Part shown: one piece after another, positions 46,321-56,600 of the stretch
Numbering within the stretch: position 1 is the first letter of the stretch
How the letters are laid out: each line of letters opens with the position of its first letter
NCBI GenBank assembly: GCA_936450465.1
Contig: OW388299.1
Location: 41,303,548 to 41,367,547 of the forward strand
Source: Gibbula magus
Lineage: Eukaryota > Mollusca > Gastropoda > Trochida > Trochidae
Length of the DNA: 64,000 nt
Direction of reading: 5' to 3'
Translations under genes and position numbers: made by a program
The notes under the pieces: model-generated
Databases searched by the model: none
The model's input: only the letters and a program-made list of their open reading frames with translations
Told to the model about the DNA's origin: nothing

Positions 46321-46532
46321 TGTTGTGCTCCAAATTGTAATAAATGCTCCAAATTGTAATACCTGCTCCAAATTGTAATAAAAACTGCTCCAAATTGTAA
46401 TACCTGCTCCAAATTGTAATAAAAACTGCTCCAAATTGTAATAACTCGATTTTCGTAAAAAATACTGTCAAGCTGCTCCAAATTGTAATAAAAAGTGCTC
46501 CAAATTGTAATAACTGCTCCAAATTGTAATAA
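46321..46532 (+). repeat. Left terminal inverted repeat of the 6.7-kb element
   Basis: Nine copies of GCTCCAAATTGTAAT occur with start-to-start spacings of about 19, 19, 22, 19, 22, 47, 22 and 19. The one long gap holds an AACTCGATTTTCG...ACTGTCAAGC spacer. The partner is 52,769-52,980 in reverse complement with the same order, including the spacer. Confidence 0.9.
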
Positions 46533-46599
46533 CTGTGGTGACATCTCGTGTTGCTGAAAATTAAAATATATATAGTTGATGAAAAGAAGATCTGATACA

Positions 46600-48960
46600 G
46601 ATGAAGATACAAGAGTTTATGTAGATGTTGATAAGATGTAAATCGACATGTAGATGAAGGTGATGATTTCGATCTTGATGTATGTATTGATGTACAGCAT
46701 GATGTTGATGTAAATATAGGCGTTGATGTAGATATAGATATAGGCATTGATATAGATGTAGATATAACTGTTGATGTAGCGGTAGACAACTTGATGTAGA
46801 TAACAGACTTGATGTGGATGTACATGTATATGTTGACGTAGATGTAGATGTAGACGAATATAAGCCTGCTAATAACATTTAAATGTAGATATGTAGATGT
46901 GATCTTTTTAGATGTATATGTACGATAAGACAAAGGTTTTATGTGTACAACAAAACCCGATACAGAGGTAAGACTTGTAATAACATGAGTGAAGCTAATA
47001 ACATTTAAATGTAGATACAAATGAATGTAAATGCTTAGATATAGATGTATGCGTAGCTGTAGTTGCAGATAAATTGTATATGCCATTTTATATGTTATTG
47101 TAGGTGTAAATGTAGATGTGATCTTGACGTAATTGTTGATATTAATTTTAGTTGTATTTTGTTTTAGATGTATATGTACGATGAGGCAAAAGTCTTATGT
47201 GTACAACAAAACCCGATTCAGAGGTTATGCCTTGTAGTAACATGAGTGAAGTTATATCTCATGTTGAGAATAATTAATTTGTAAGTGTTGATATATATAT
47301 CGATATATAAGTTGATGCATATGTAGAAATAACTGATGTAGATGTAGATGTAGACACAGATGTAGGTGTATATACAGACGTAAATGAACAGGATGTGGGT
47401 GATGATTGCGAAGTAGATATTGGTATAGATGTTGTCATAGATGTAAATATATTATTTAATGTAGAAATAAAAGGCTTAGATAAGTAGATGTAGAAGTACG
47501 TGTTACTGTATGTATAAATAGAGATTAAGAAGCAACGGTTGACGTTGGCTAATATATTTAGTTGTAAATGAACAGATGTAGATGTAGATCTTCGTGGTGT
47601 TGTGAATAAATATGTAGGTGTGAAGTAGTAGTAGTAGCAGTAGGGTTTACATGAAAAGATGTAAATTATGATATAAGAGTCGATGTAGATGTAGATGCAA
47701 GGGCTGGTGTAGATGCTCATGTAAGATTTGATGTAGATGTGACAGTTGATGTAGATGTTGATGTAAGAGATGATGTAAATGTAAGAATTGATGTAGATGT
47801 TGATGTAAGAGATGATGTTGATGTAAGCGGTGATGTAGATGTAGATGTAAGAGTTGAATGAGATGTGGATATATAAAACTTGATTGAGATATGGATATAA
47901 GAGTTGATGTAGATTTATGTGTATGAGGTGATGTAAATGTAGATGTAAGAGTAGATGTAGATGTAGAGGTAAGAATTGATGTAGATGTAAGCAGTGATGG
48001 AGATGTAGGTGTAAATGTAAAAGTTGATACAGATATTGAGAGAATTGATGTACATATAAAAGTTGATTGAGATATGGATATAAGAGTAGATGTAGATGTA
48101 AGAGTTGATGTAGGTGTAGATGTAAGAGTTGATGAAGATGAAGATGTAAGTGTTGATTTGAGGTAGATATAAGAGCTGATAAAGATATAGAAAGAGTAAA
48201 TGTTGATATAAGAGTTGAAATAGAAATAGATATAGATATAATGTAGATGTATATTTGAGTTGACATGAGTTGTCGTAGATATAGATGTTGAAGTAGACAG
48301 AGTTACAAATGAATAATAGATAGGTGTTGCTTTAGATGCTTATGTAGGAAAAGATTATGCGAAGATGTAGATGCAAATGCAGTTGTATGTGTAAATGCAG
48401 TTGTAGACGTACCGGTAATGATAGCTTGATATGTAGGTGTAGATGTAGATCTGGGTGAAGATGTAGATGTAGGTAAACATGTATGCGAAAATGTGTATAT
48501 AGATGTAGATATAGATGTAAATTGAAAATGTAGATGATGATTTAGACTTAGATTTAGATGAAGGTATAGACGTTTACAGAGACGTAGATGTAGATATAAG
48601 AGTTGACGTATATATAAGAGATGATGCAGAAGTATATGAAGATACATATACAAACTCAGGCGCAGATGCAGATGTACGTAAAGTTATAGATTTAGACGTA
48701 ATTGAACATGTAGATGTAGATCGAGACGATGATGTAGATGAAGATGTAGGTGTAGATGTAAATAGATATGTAGCAAAAACGGTAGACAAAGTTTTAGATG
48801 CATACATGTATCTTAATCTAAATACAGATTTAGATCTTCATTTAAATGTATATATGGGTGTAAGTGTAGATGTGTATGATGATGTAGATGTAAAGGTACA
48901 CACAGAGGTACGCGTAGATCAAGGTTTTGTGTGGAGAGGTAGATGTATTATGTAAACGTA
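46600..48960 (+). repeat. Imperfect (GATGTA)n satellite, left subterminal
   Basis: About 2.3 kb dominated by GATGTA, GATGTAGAT and variants such as GTAAGAGTTGATGTAGATGT, broken by short non-repeat stretches (for example 46,880-47,280 with a duplicated TGTACAACAAAACCCGAT(A/T)CAGAGGT block). Higher-order units of about 30 bp (AGAGTTGATGTAGATGTA) are visible near 47,700-48,200. Long minus-strand frames rich in serine, threonine, histidine and leucine (up to 330 codons) are products of this repeat and are not annotated as genes. Confidence 0.85.
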
Positions 48961-49165
48961 ACTGTATGCGTAGGTATAGATTCAGATACAAGACTTAGTG
49001 TATATGCCAATTGGAGATTTCATTGTATGTTTTAGTGTAGATTTAATCTTGATGTTATGGTTGAGTTGATTCTAGTTGTACATAAAATGCATTAAAAAAT
49101 AAAATGTTGATACACATGAAAGATGAAAGTCTCATTTCAAGAGAAAACTATGTCATTCATTTATA

Positions 49166-50336
49166 CACTAGTGCTCAAAAGAAAGTATACAGTTTTTAAA
49201 CCAGGCGTCAAATGAAAACAAATTCAAATATTTTTTTAAATCTTGTTAATTTCAATAGAGTATTCGTTTTTACAACAAATGTTACAGATACATTGCATTT
49301 GATATTGAATATTAGGTTTAATGATCAATCAGAGACAAGTGGGGTACTAATGTAAATTAACACTTTCAAAAATATAGGATAAAGTGTCTTTCATTGCCAA
49401 AATGTCAACAATAACGAACTCAATAACGAGTGTGACCTCCATTGGCGTTGATACAGGCCGTAACACGTCGACACATTGATGATGTAAGGCGACGAATGAC
49501 GTCAGGCGTGATTCTTTGCCATTCCTGTTGGAGACATTGTTCCAGTTGTTGGACTGTGACAGGGGGCACTGGTAGTCTTCCGACCATCATTTCTGTAATG
49601 GCAATACCGACTTTCGTCGGAAAACATCACACATGCCCAATCACACCTCTGCCACCGTTGAACCCGCCTGGCCCACGTCAGTCTACAACGTTGATTTTGA
49701 CCTGTCAGATAAATACCACGGTATGGTCGATGTGCCAGAATGCCATGTCTTCGAAGTCGAGTGTAGACGGTGTGTCGACTGATAGGGTGACGTAATGCTG
49801 TTGACGCCGTTGACGTCGCCGTTGCGAATCTATTTCTGAAATGAATCGTTCGAAAATGTCGATCCTCAGCGGGCGTCGTGACACGTGGTCGACCGCTTCT
49901 AGGCTTGTCCGATGTACTGCCTGTGTGTCTCAGCTGATGTATCAGTTTTTACGATTGTAGTTCCGGTACAACCAAAGGTTCTGGCAATGGCGGTGTGTCT
50001 TTCTCCTTGCGTGGCAAATTCGACAGCTCTCTCTAATTCGACAGGACTCAAAAGTGGCATACTTCTTATGATTTTCCTACTACTGCATCCCTAACGTCTC
50101 GCTTAGGCTGTTTTATACAATCAATTTGCACATGCAGTTTGTGTTACACAAGAATATGTCAATTTTGGATTTCATCCAACTTTTTTGCGAATCGTAATTG
50201 TTTTCGACATTTTTTCCACAGAAAGTATGGGTCTATACGTGGGACACAATTTCCAATATGGTTGATCAATAATTTTTTAATTTTGAAAAAAGTACTCGTA
50301 TTTTTTTAGGTGTATACTTTATTTTGAGCACTAGTG
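49166..50336 (-). mobile_element. Internally deleted Tc1-type transposon (1,171 bp)
   Basis: Terminal inverted repeats of about 26 bp, starting CACTAGTGCTCAAAA, match with one difference. TA lies on both sides (49,164-49,165 and 50,337-50,338), the standard Tc1/mariner target duplication. The minus strand encodes remnants of a Tc1-family transposase (see 49,420-50,060). It sits inside the 6.7-kb element between the satellite and the hairpin array, so it inserted after that element formed, or was carried in when it was assembled. Confidence 0.9.
49420..50060 (-). pseudogene. Tc1-family transposase remnant
   Basis: Read from ATG at 50,060, the N-terminal part resembles a helix-turn-helix DNA-binding region (ERHTAIARTFGCTGTTI) and ends in a stop at an SGRPR junction. 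After a frameshift the frame continues with the second DNA-binding half (ISRHTVYTRLRRHGI, then LTWARRVQRWQ) and the first catalytic aspartate in VMFSDESRY. The catalytic centre between this D and the C terminus is deleted near 49,585. The sequence resumes as a VTVQQLEQCLQQEW segment and ends ACINANGGHTRY and stop at 49,420. Normal family members are about 340 residues; here roughly a third is missing, including the second and third acidic residues. It cannot be active. Confidence 0.9.
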
Positions 50337-50454
50337 TATTATATAAGTTCTATTTTATCACTATATAATTTACTAATTATTGTATCATGGCAGATTGATA
50401 GTGTAATATTCCTGGTTGTCGTATATGTATACTGTCATCAAAAACAAACTACAA

Positions 50455-51860
50455 TATCAGATATTTATATTGTTGATTACAATTTTGATCAAGTATTACA
50501 ATTAGGAGCAAGCCTTTGCTCCAAATTGTAATAACTGCTCCAAATTGTAATAACAGCTCCAAATAGCATTTACAAGTGTAAATACCTGAAAACTAGTTGT
50601 AATGTTTTGATGATGACAATGGCAAATATAATATCAATACAGATTTATTTACGCCTACAGCCTTTGGTTTTTGCATAGACAAATAAAAGCCTAATGCGAC
50701 TGAAATGAGTTCTTCTTTTACACTTAAATGACATAAAAATTCATTCGGTCATCAACCTGGTAATGTCATTAATTTTCAAATAATGACGTGTAAGTCAAAT
50801 GGATCTTATTCCGAAGTTTGTCCGTTTGGATATTTTTGGTCACATGATATTGGATGTATGGAGCTTTTGCTCCAAATTGTAATAACAGCTCCAAATTTCA
50901 CTAAACAGTGTAAATACCCAAAATTTGGTTGTATTATTATGATGATGGTACATCTGATATTAATAAACGTTTTTTAATGCCTACAGCATGTCTATTTTTG
51001 GTCACATGATATTGTATTTACAAGCATTATTATAATTTGGAGCAGTTATTACAATTTGGAGCAAGCCGTTGCTCCAAATTGTAACAACTGCTTCAAATTG
51101 TAATAACAGCTCCAAATTGTACTAAACAGTGTAAATACCCAAAATTTGGTTGTATTATTATGATGATGATAGTCACAATGGTACCTCTGATAACAATAAA
51201 GTTTTGTTTATGCCTACAGCCTTTCTATTTTTGGTCACATGATATTGAATTTATGAGCATTATTACAATTTGGAGCAGTTATTACAATTTGGAGCAAGCC
51301 TTTGCTCCAAATTGTAATAACTGCTCCAAATTGTAATAACAACTCCAAATTGCACTAAACAGTGTTAATACCCAAAAGTTGGTTGTAGTATTATGATGAT
51401 GATAGTCACAATGGTACATCTGATATTAATAAACGTTTTTTAATGCCTACAGCATTTCTATTTTTGGTCACATGATATTGAATTTATGAGCATTATTAAA
51501 ATTTGGAGCAGTTATTACAATTTGGAGGAAGCCTTTGCTCCAAATTGTCATAACTGCTCCAAATTGTAATAACAGCTCCGAATTGCACTAAATAGTGTTA
51601 ATACCCTAAATTCGGTTGTAGTATTATGATGAAGATAGTGATAATGGTACATCTGATATCAATAGAGTTTTTTTTAATACCTACAGCATTTCGTTTCGCA
51701 CAAAGAAATTAAGACCGACAGCGACTAAAATGAGTTCTTGTTTTACATTTGAATGATATAAAAACATCATTCGGTCATCAACTTGGCAATGTCATTAATT
51801 TATAAATAATAACATGAAAGTCAAAAAGATCTTATTCCGCGTTGTGTCCGTTTGATCCAC
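50455..51860 (+). repeat. Tandem array of about 233-bp units with perfect hairpins
   Basis: Five units are centred at about 50,518, 50,867, 51,070, 51,303 and 51,536. A typical unit has two inverted GCTCCAAATTGTAAT pairs, then CACTAAACAGTG, a TATTATGATGATGATAG block, TCTGATATTAATAAACG, GCCTACAGC and TTTTTGGTCACATGATATTG. In the 51.3-kb unit the arms 51,260-51,297 and 51,302-51,339 are perfect 38-bp complements around a 4-nt loop. The first and last units share an extra tail (about 50,670-50,830 and 51,690-51,860) with GACTGAAATGAGTTCTT-like and TCATTCGGTCATCAAC. The core 15-mer is that of the element's termini. Confidence 0.9.
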
Positions 51861-52215
51861 ATCTACACATCTAAACCACTCTTTATTTATAATTCATATC
51901 CACATTACATCAACAGTTACATCTGCATCATAACCTAAGTACCCATTATACATTAACAATTACATATTCATCCCCGTCATGTCCACGTCTACATGAACAT
52001 GTACATCGTGATATACAGAGCTCTACATCTTCATATTCAGCTTGATAATCAGGACATTTTACATCTCCATGTCCTTCAACGTTAACATGGCTACGTCTAC
52101 GTCTACATTAACATATACATCTTCATCTACAACTTCATCTATACGTATATGTCAACTTAAATATGTAAATCGTAATCAACATCAACATCTACATGCATAT
52201 AGATACAACTTTCGT
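51855..52215 (-). repeat. Inverted (TACATC)n subterminal segment
   Basis: Plus-strand phrases such as ACATCTACACATC, CATCAACATCTACATG and ACGTCTACGTCTACATTAACA are the complement of the GATGTA satellite on the left. With the terminal repeats they make the element's two halves roughly inverted, though this side is much shorter (about 0.35 against 2.3 kb). Confidence 0.7.
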
Positions 52216-52768
52216 GTATATCAACCTTACTGTTTACACAAAATCAATCTTAAAATCAATACAAGCAGACATAGTCTACTATAAGTGGAAACCTGTTACA
52301 GAAACATGTATTGAACAATGATTGTGAAGCTTAATGCTATAATAAATCCTAAATCACTAATTAGTTATTAATTCATGCTACAGAAGGAAATGTACTTCCC
52401 ACAACAGAATACTGTCTATCTAAAAATAACCAAGTTCTGTTCCGGAAGCAATATTGTAGAACGCATTTCGTATTTTGCTCGGGAATCAAGATGTAGATGT
52501 TTTTCCATGGCTAAAAATAAAATTCAAAAGAAGTTAACAACCCCAAAAGGAACATCTTGATATGATGATTGCTCCGGACAGACAGATGGACTGAGGTCAT
52601 TTCCTTATCCATTATTATTATTTCGTTAACACGGGGGATAATAACAATCTTCATAAACATTGTAATTACCATTATCAAAACGAACACCGAATCAATGATC
52701 ACCATAAAACCAAAATCGTCAAATAATCAGAACTAAAGATATTTAAGCTTACATCGCCTTTATCTGTG
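52216..52768. other. Unclassified right interior of the 6.7-kb element
   Basis: No coding domain is recognised. Near 52,540-52,600 a CCCCAAAAGGAACATCTTGATATGATGA-type phrase is a diverged copy of the interspersed repeat also seen at 39.5 and 42.1 kb (complement). Confidence 0.4.
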
Positions 52769-52980
52769 TTATTACAATTTGGAGCAGTTATTACAATTTG
52801 GAGCACTTGTTATTACAATTTGGAGCAGCTTGACAGTACGTTTTTCGAAAATGTGGTTATTACAATTTGGAGCAGTTTTTATTACAATTTGGAGCAGGTA
52901 TTACAATTTGGAGCAGTTTTTATTACAATTTGGAGCAGGTATTACAATTTGGAGCAATTATTACAATTTGGAGCACTACA
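52769..52980 (-). repeat. Right terminal inverted repeat of the 6.7-kb element
   Basis: Nine ATTACAATTTGGAGC cores in the mirrored arrangement of the left repeat, including the spacer with GCTTGACAGTACG...TCG. The outermost bases are GGAGCACTACA, then the target duplicate ATCGTC. Confidence 0.9.
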
Positions 52981-53379
52981 ATCGTCGCTGATTGCACACC
53001 CAACTATTGACTTATTTCTAGCTTAGAAAGTGCTCAATATGCAACAGAGGTTACTATGAAAGGACTGAGTGGAGTAACCTCTGAGGGAAGAGAATGTAGA
53101 TTTCCCGTAGTAACATTTGTGAAGGGGAAAACCTATTCTTGAAGTATTCTTTCATGTTCTTCTCAATTTCATGGCTCGTTCTCGCTCGGGAAATATCGAT
53201 ATACAGGCATATATTATGGCATGGCCACTTGCATAATATCGACTCTTTTAATATGATTGTTAGTCTTTTGATTTCTTTATGCTTGGTGTCTGATGTCACC
53301 TTCGAATGAATTATGTCAGTTTCAGGTATATCCATGGAATGAACAAACAACATAATCAAATTTCACAAAGAACACAGAT

Positions 53380-53930
53380 GTGTTTCTAATTTGCAACAAT
53401 ACCATGAACCAAAAATATTTAAATCTTGCTTCTGTAAATGAAAATAATCTCCCGTTACAAAACAAACACGTTTTCTTTAATTCAAATGCTGTAAGATACC
53501 TTTCTACAATAAAGGATTCATTATATAGGTTTCATGACGTTTACATAATTGAAGTATTTGATAAGGCACATTTTGAGTTTCAATTGGCGATTCAGTTTAC
53601 CATTCGAGCAATTAATATATGCGTTGTGACTAATAAATGTATATAAATCTTAACTTTCAAATAAACAAGCAATTGATCCCCAGCCAAAAATAAATTTTTC
53701 AAGGTAAGAAAAGATGTCAAGGTCACCAAAATTGCATGGGCTCTGAATCTTCCCTAACAGAACATATTTTCTGATGAAAAATGTCGAAGGTAAATTTGGA
53801 GAGTATAATAACACGCAGCCATTTTTGACCGAGGATATACATCCGCTTCAACGCTTCTGTGACCGACTGACACACTACTTGTACAAGTATTTCTCTCCCA
53901 CTTCGTTCGTTGTAAGTCTAGACGTGGTAG
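53380..53930 (+). repeat. Segmental duplicate, partner at 59,680-60,020 and 61,090-61,130
   Basis: Collinear with 59,680-59,950 through TTCTAATTTGCAACAA, GAACCAAAAAT, CTTGCTTC(T/A)GTAAATGAA, CGTTTTCTT, AAAGGATT, CATGA(C/A)GTTTACA and CATTCAGTTTA. The partner is then interrupted between about 60,021 and 61,090 by extra sequence. An 88-codon frame at 53,380-53,646 spans this; it is broken in the partner, so I do not call it a gene. Confidence 0.65.
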
Positions 53931-54285
53931 CACGTGGTCCTGTGTATAGTTCAGTCGACCGCGCGGTTTGGCGTATGTGTGGGTTACCCGCTTCATTGCT
54001 GAATTAACTGAGAGTTTGAAGGGTGACTCCCTGCCCAACACAGCGACATGAGTGGAAAGATGGTGTGACTCTGGGTAAGTGACTTCATTCAACGTGTGCC
54101 TCTATTCACCCAGCAGTAAGTGGGTACCTGGTGTGAGATGTGGAAAAGGTGACCTTTGAGCGCTACGGCAGCCCCGGTAAGACCAGGGTTATAATGTCGG
54201 AACCGCCCTGAACCGCCCACACGCTGGAGATATGTGCGCTATATAAAAAAACATCAATTATTATTATTATTATTACACCTCTAAC
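53930..54285 (+). mobile_element. SINE-like element (family 2) with (TTA)n tail
   Basis: A degenerate tRNA-like start (GTATAGTTCAGTCGACCGCGCGGTTT, then GGGTTACCCGCTTC) is followed by ACTCTGGGTAAGTGACTTC and the conserved-looking TTCACCCAGCAGTAAGTGGG with TACCTGGT. It ends TGTGCGCTATATAAAAAAAC followed by ATTATTATTATTATTA. TATTCACCCAGCAGTAA-type bodies recur in SINEs of marine invertebrates. The simple-sequence tail marks retroposition. No clear target duplication was identified. Confidence 0.6.
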
Positions 54286-54349
54286 ACGACTAACTGAAAA
54301 CCTGACACACTGCCTGTACAAGTATTTCTGTCCAACTTCACTGTAAGCC

Positions 54350-54455
54350 TACACCTCATCCCTCCACATCTACGTATACCTGACCGACTGACACACTACA
54401 TGTACACCTGGTCGGCTCTCTTTCATCTCCTGATCACTCACAGTACAGGTGTGCA
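54350..54455 (+). repeat. CCGACTGACA-family interspersed repeat
   Basis: ACCTGACCGACTGACACACTA, CACCTGGTCGGCTCTC, TTTCATCTCC and CACAGTACAGGTGTGCAAGG match the other copies. The corresponding copy in the segmental duplicate is at 61,155-61,290. Confidence 0.7.
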
Positions 54456-54990
54456 AGGATCTGAACTGAAACTCAGCTGTGTTGGGGGTATCGTTCCTTA
54501 ATTAGATTTACATGACTAAATATCAAATTATGATATTTCACTAATTGTTCTGATATTACAGTTACATGTGTAACAATATCACGAGCCACAGTGTAATAGA
54601 GGCATTCCCGAGACCAATTTCACAAACAAGGTGTGGCAATGTCAGATAGGTTGTCTCCAGATTCATGGAATAAGTTTTGACCTTAACTCACAAGGTACAG
54701 TGTGCCACGCTAGCTTTTCCTTCTCCAGATCCAATTATTGCGTGATCGTGAAAAGACTTGACTTGCTGGTGTGCTAGTGAATCAGCCCCATTACATGATT
54801 CTCTTCTATCAGGTGAGATATATAGTGTCCAATTATAGGGTCATTCACTGTGTAATTGGAGTCACATATGTCAAAGGATAAACATGAAATCGGTGATAAA
54901 TGATAAGATTTATGACTGATTACACGAAACTGATACTTGTTTTCACCAATAAGCACTATGCATGGGGACGGGGGATCAAAAGAAAAAAAT
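54456..54990 (+). repeat. Segmental duplicate of 61,290-61,900
   Basis: The two stretches share ATGATATTTCAC, ATTACA(T)TTACATG-like, AAGCCACAG/GAGCCACAG, CTTTTTCTTCTCCAGATCCAATTATTGC (read as its parts), ATGATTCTCTTCTATCAGGT or ACGATTCTCTTCTATCAGGT, and GTGTAATTGGAGTCACAT or GTGTGACTGGAGCCACAT. An old duplication; no coding function recognised. Confidence 0.65.
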
Positions 54991-55002
54991 TCCACTTATT
55001 TG

Positions 55003-55078
55003 GGGGTGGGGGGGGCGTCAGGACCCAAATCTTATACATGGATTTGAAAAGGGGGGGGGGGGGGGGGTGGGGGGGGCG
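55003..55078 (+). repeat. Two poly-G tracts
   Basis: GGGGGTGGGGGGGGCG at 55,003 and a longer G run with a single T at 55,051-55,075. G-quadruplex-forming potential on the plus strand; lengths may be sequencing-affected. Confidence 0.85.
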
Positions 55079-55079
55079 C

Positions 55080-55245
55080 TAGTGGAGCCATGGTTCGCTA
55101 GTTCAAGTCGATGATCGCAGGTTTCACCACAATGCATAGCCACATGGCGTTGCGGGCATTCTCCCTGCCGTAATACTAACAGCCACGATATACGTGAAGT
55201 ATTCTGAAAATCCCAACTCACCTCACCTAACCTCACCATCCATGA
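55080..55245 (+). mobile_element. tRNA-derived SINE (family 1), 5'-truncated
   Basis: Starts within the body at GGAGCCATGGTTCGCTAGTTC and continues through GATCGCAGGTTTCACCAC, AATGCATAGCCACATGGCG, CAGCCACGATATACGTGAAG to CCCAACTCACCTCACC. The tRNA head is missing. The truncation point abuts the poly-G tract. Confidence 0.8.
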
Positions 55246-55249
55246 TTTT

Positions 55250-56120
55250 AATATTAATTTTAATCTATGTCAACATATTTTTAAGTTCAAATACATGAAC
55301 CCGTTGAGTCATTTTTTCTGTAAACTCTTTTTAAGAAAAAAAAATCTCTCATTTGTTCTGATTACTGACATCTGGATATAAAATTAAGCTCCCTTCATGT
55401 GTCTGAATGACGTCTGTGTTTTCTATGTTCAGAATAAAAAAATTATTTTTATTTTAATGAAAGTATGTATCGAGTATGTGTCGGGGATTTCAGCTTCTTC
55501 GGATTCTGTATTAGATTTTGCCATTTTCATAGTAACACTAATAACAATTTCGTTGTCGGAGATGAACTCGAAAATCGAAGTTTTTTAATTAAACTTGGTA
55601 TGTTGAACAATCCACTTGTGCCCTTTGAGTTTTACAATTTATGTTTTGTTCAGCTTATTTTCTTGGAATTGCAACTTTCATGTTCTTTTTTTAAACACAT
55701 CTCTTCAACTTTTAGGCTGACCCCAATGAGATCATCTTGTGTAGGTTGATTTAAAAAAAAAAAATGTGTATAGCTAGTGACACTTTAAAAAATCAAACTT
55801 TCATAATCACTGTTTCACAATTTTCTCAGATATAGCTGACACTCGTCTGCTTGAAACTTATCCGAGTAATCTTTTTTTTGTGAAATTGAATATACACCTT
55901 TACGAATGATTTATTGTCACAACATGTTATTGCAACAAACGGTTAGCTTATTTATATCCTCTGTCAATTCTCATAAATAAAGTTGTGACAATGTTATAGT
56001 ATTAAACATTTTAACAAAATAATCCAAAGATTGTGTTTCATAATTAAGATTGTAATAATATTCCAGTTATGTGAAATATTCATTTTTCACCAGAAAGTTG
56101 TGTCCCTCACATAATGTTGT
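55250..56120. other. Non-coding stretch with a diverged interspersed repeat
   Basis: Around 55,480-55,640 the sequence (GTGTCGGGGATTTC, CATTTTCATAGTAACA, AAACTTGGTATGTTGAACAA, GTGCCCTTTGAG) weakly resembles the 41.8-42.2-kb repeat. The overlapping 94-codon frame has no recognisable domain. Confidence 0.4.
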
Positions 56121-56129
56121 TCCTGTGAG

Positions 56130-56600
56130 TAGATCAGTCTTGCTTCTATCTGAGCAAGACGTGAAGAGGATAACAATCCTATAGCAAGTACTAGTACAAC
56201 AGATTCAATCAAGCAAATCTTTATTCTCACCAAATCAGCTCATGACTCGGTCAGATGTTTTTTCATCAAATTATTGTCACTTCCAGAAATTGCCTCTCAA
56301 CCTATGACTTGTTGGTCCAACCTTGAAGCTACATTTAGCTCATTAACACCTCCGATATGGTAAACTCAGATCTTGTGTTTAGATATGATTACTTTCACTT
56401 CAAGAGACTCGCTGTCAACTTATTGACATGGTTACCCTTTCTTGAAGCAACGGTTAGCTAAACTGTTATATGCTTAACTCAGATGTTGTTTTTTCATACA
56501 ATTACTGTCACTACCAGACACTGACCCTGAACATACTAGCAGTTAATGGCTGCAATATTGCCAAAGTGGCGTTAAACAATAACTCACTTACCCACAGAAC
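56130..56600 (+). repeat. Diverged satellite-like repeat, copy 1
   Basis: Recurring order: CAGATGTTTTTTCATCAAATT, ACTGTCACTTCCAGAAACTG, CTTATTGACATG, TTGAAGC(T/A)ACATTTAGCTCATTAACACC, and GATATGGTTAACTCAGATGTTG. Two internal half-units are visible here. It ends with a GCTGCAATATTGCCAAAGTGGCGTTAAACAATAACTCACT phrase (read as shorter blocks), which recurs at 58,105-58,155 and looks like a SINE-type 3' end. Other copies are at 57,735-58,165 and 62,440-63,280. Confidence 0.65.

Larger units (their letters stand above)
46321..52980. mobile_element. 6,660-bp foldback-type element with iterated terminal repeats
   Basis: The ends are TGTTGTGCTCC on the left and GGAGCACTACA on the right, i.e. TGT...ACA. 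They are immediately flanked by the direct repeat ATCGTC (46,315-46,320 and 52,981-52,986). The terminal inverted repeats are about 212 bp and highly similar, each with nine GCTCCAAATTGTAAT cores. Interior, left to right: (GATGTA)n satellite, unclassified segment, nested Tc1-type element, hairpin array built from the same core, and a (TACATC)n segment inverted to the first satellite. No transposase, integrase or polymerase is visible apart from the nested Tc1. Foldback/Galileo-type elements also have long iterated inverted repeats. Six-bp duplications are known for IS3EU, Dada and Polinton families, and TGT...ACA ends for integrase-type elements, but none fits fully. Superfamily is left open. 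Confidence 0.8.

Noticed and set aside
46253..48807. Several long minus-strand reading frames (up to 330 codons) rich in H, L, S, T and Y
   Set aside because: They are direct translations of the (GATGTA)n satellite. All three frames stay open in places, with no domain or start context.
49442..49795. 117-codon plus-strand frame in the Tc1-type element
   Set aside because: It is antisense to the transposase remnant, whose minus-strand motifs are clear.
50455..51860. CRISPR-like array of spaced repeats
   Set aside because: Repeat units are about 233 bp with conserved, not unique, spacers, and the context is an animal genome transposon.
45928..53100. Extension of the 6.7-kb element's inverted repeats outward, because GAGTAACCTCT phrases occur on both sides in opposite orientation
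   Set aside because: The phrases lie at unequal distances (about 80 and 350 bp) from the ends and recur elsewhere (25.75 and 36.59 kb). They are an independent interspersed repeat, and the 6-bp duplication fixes the boundaries.
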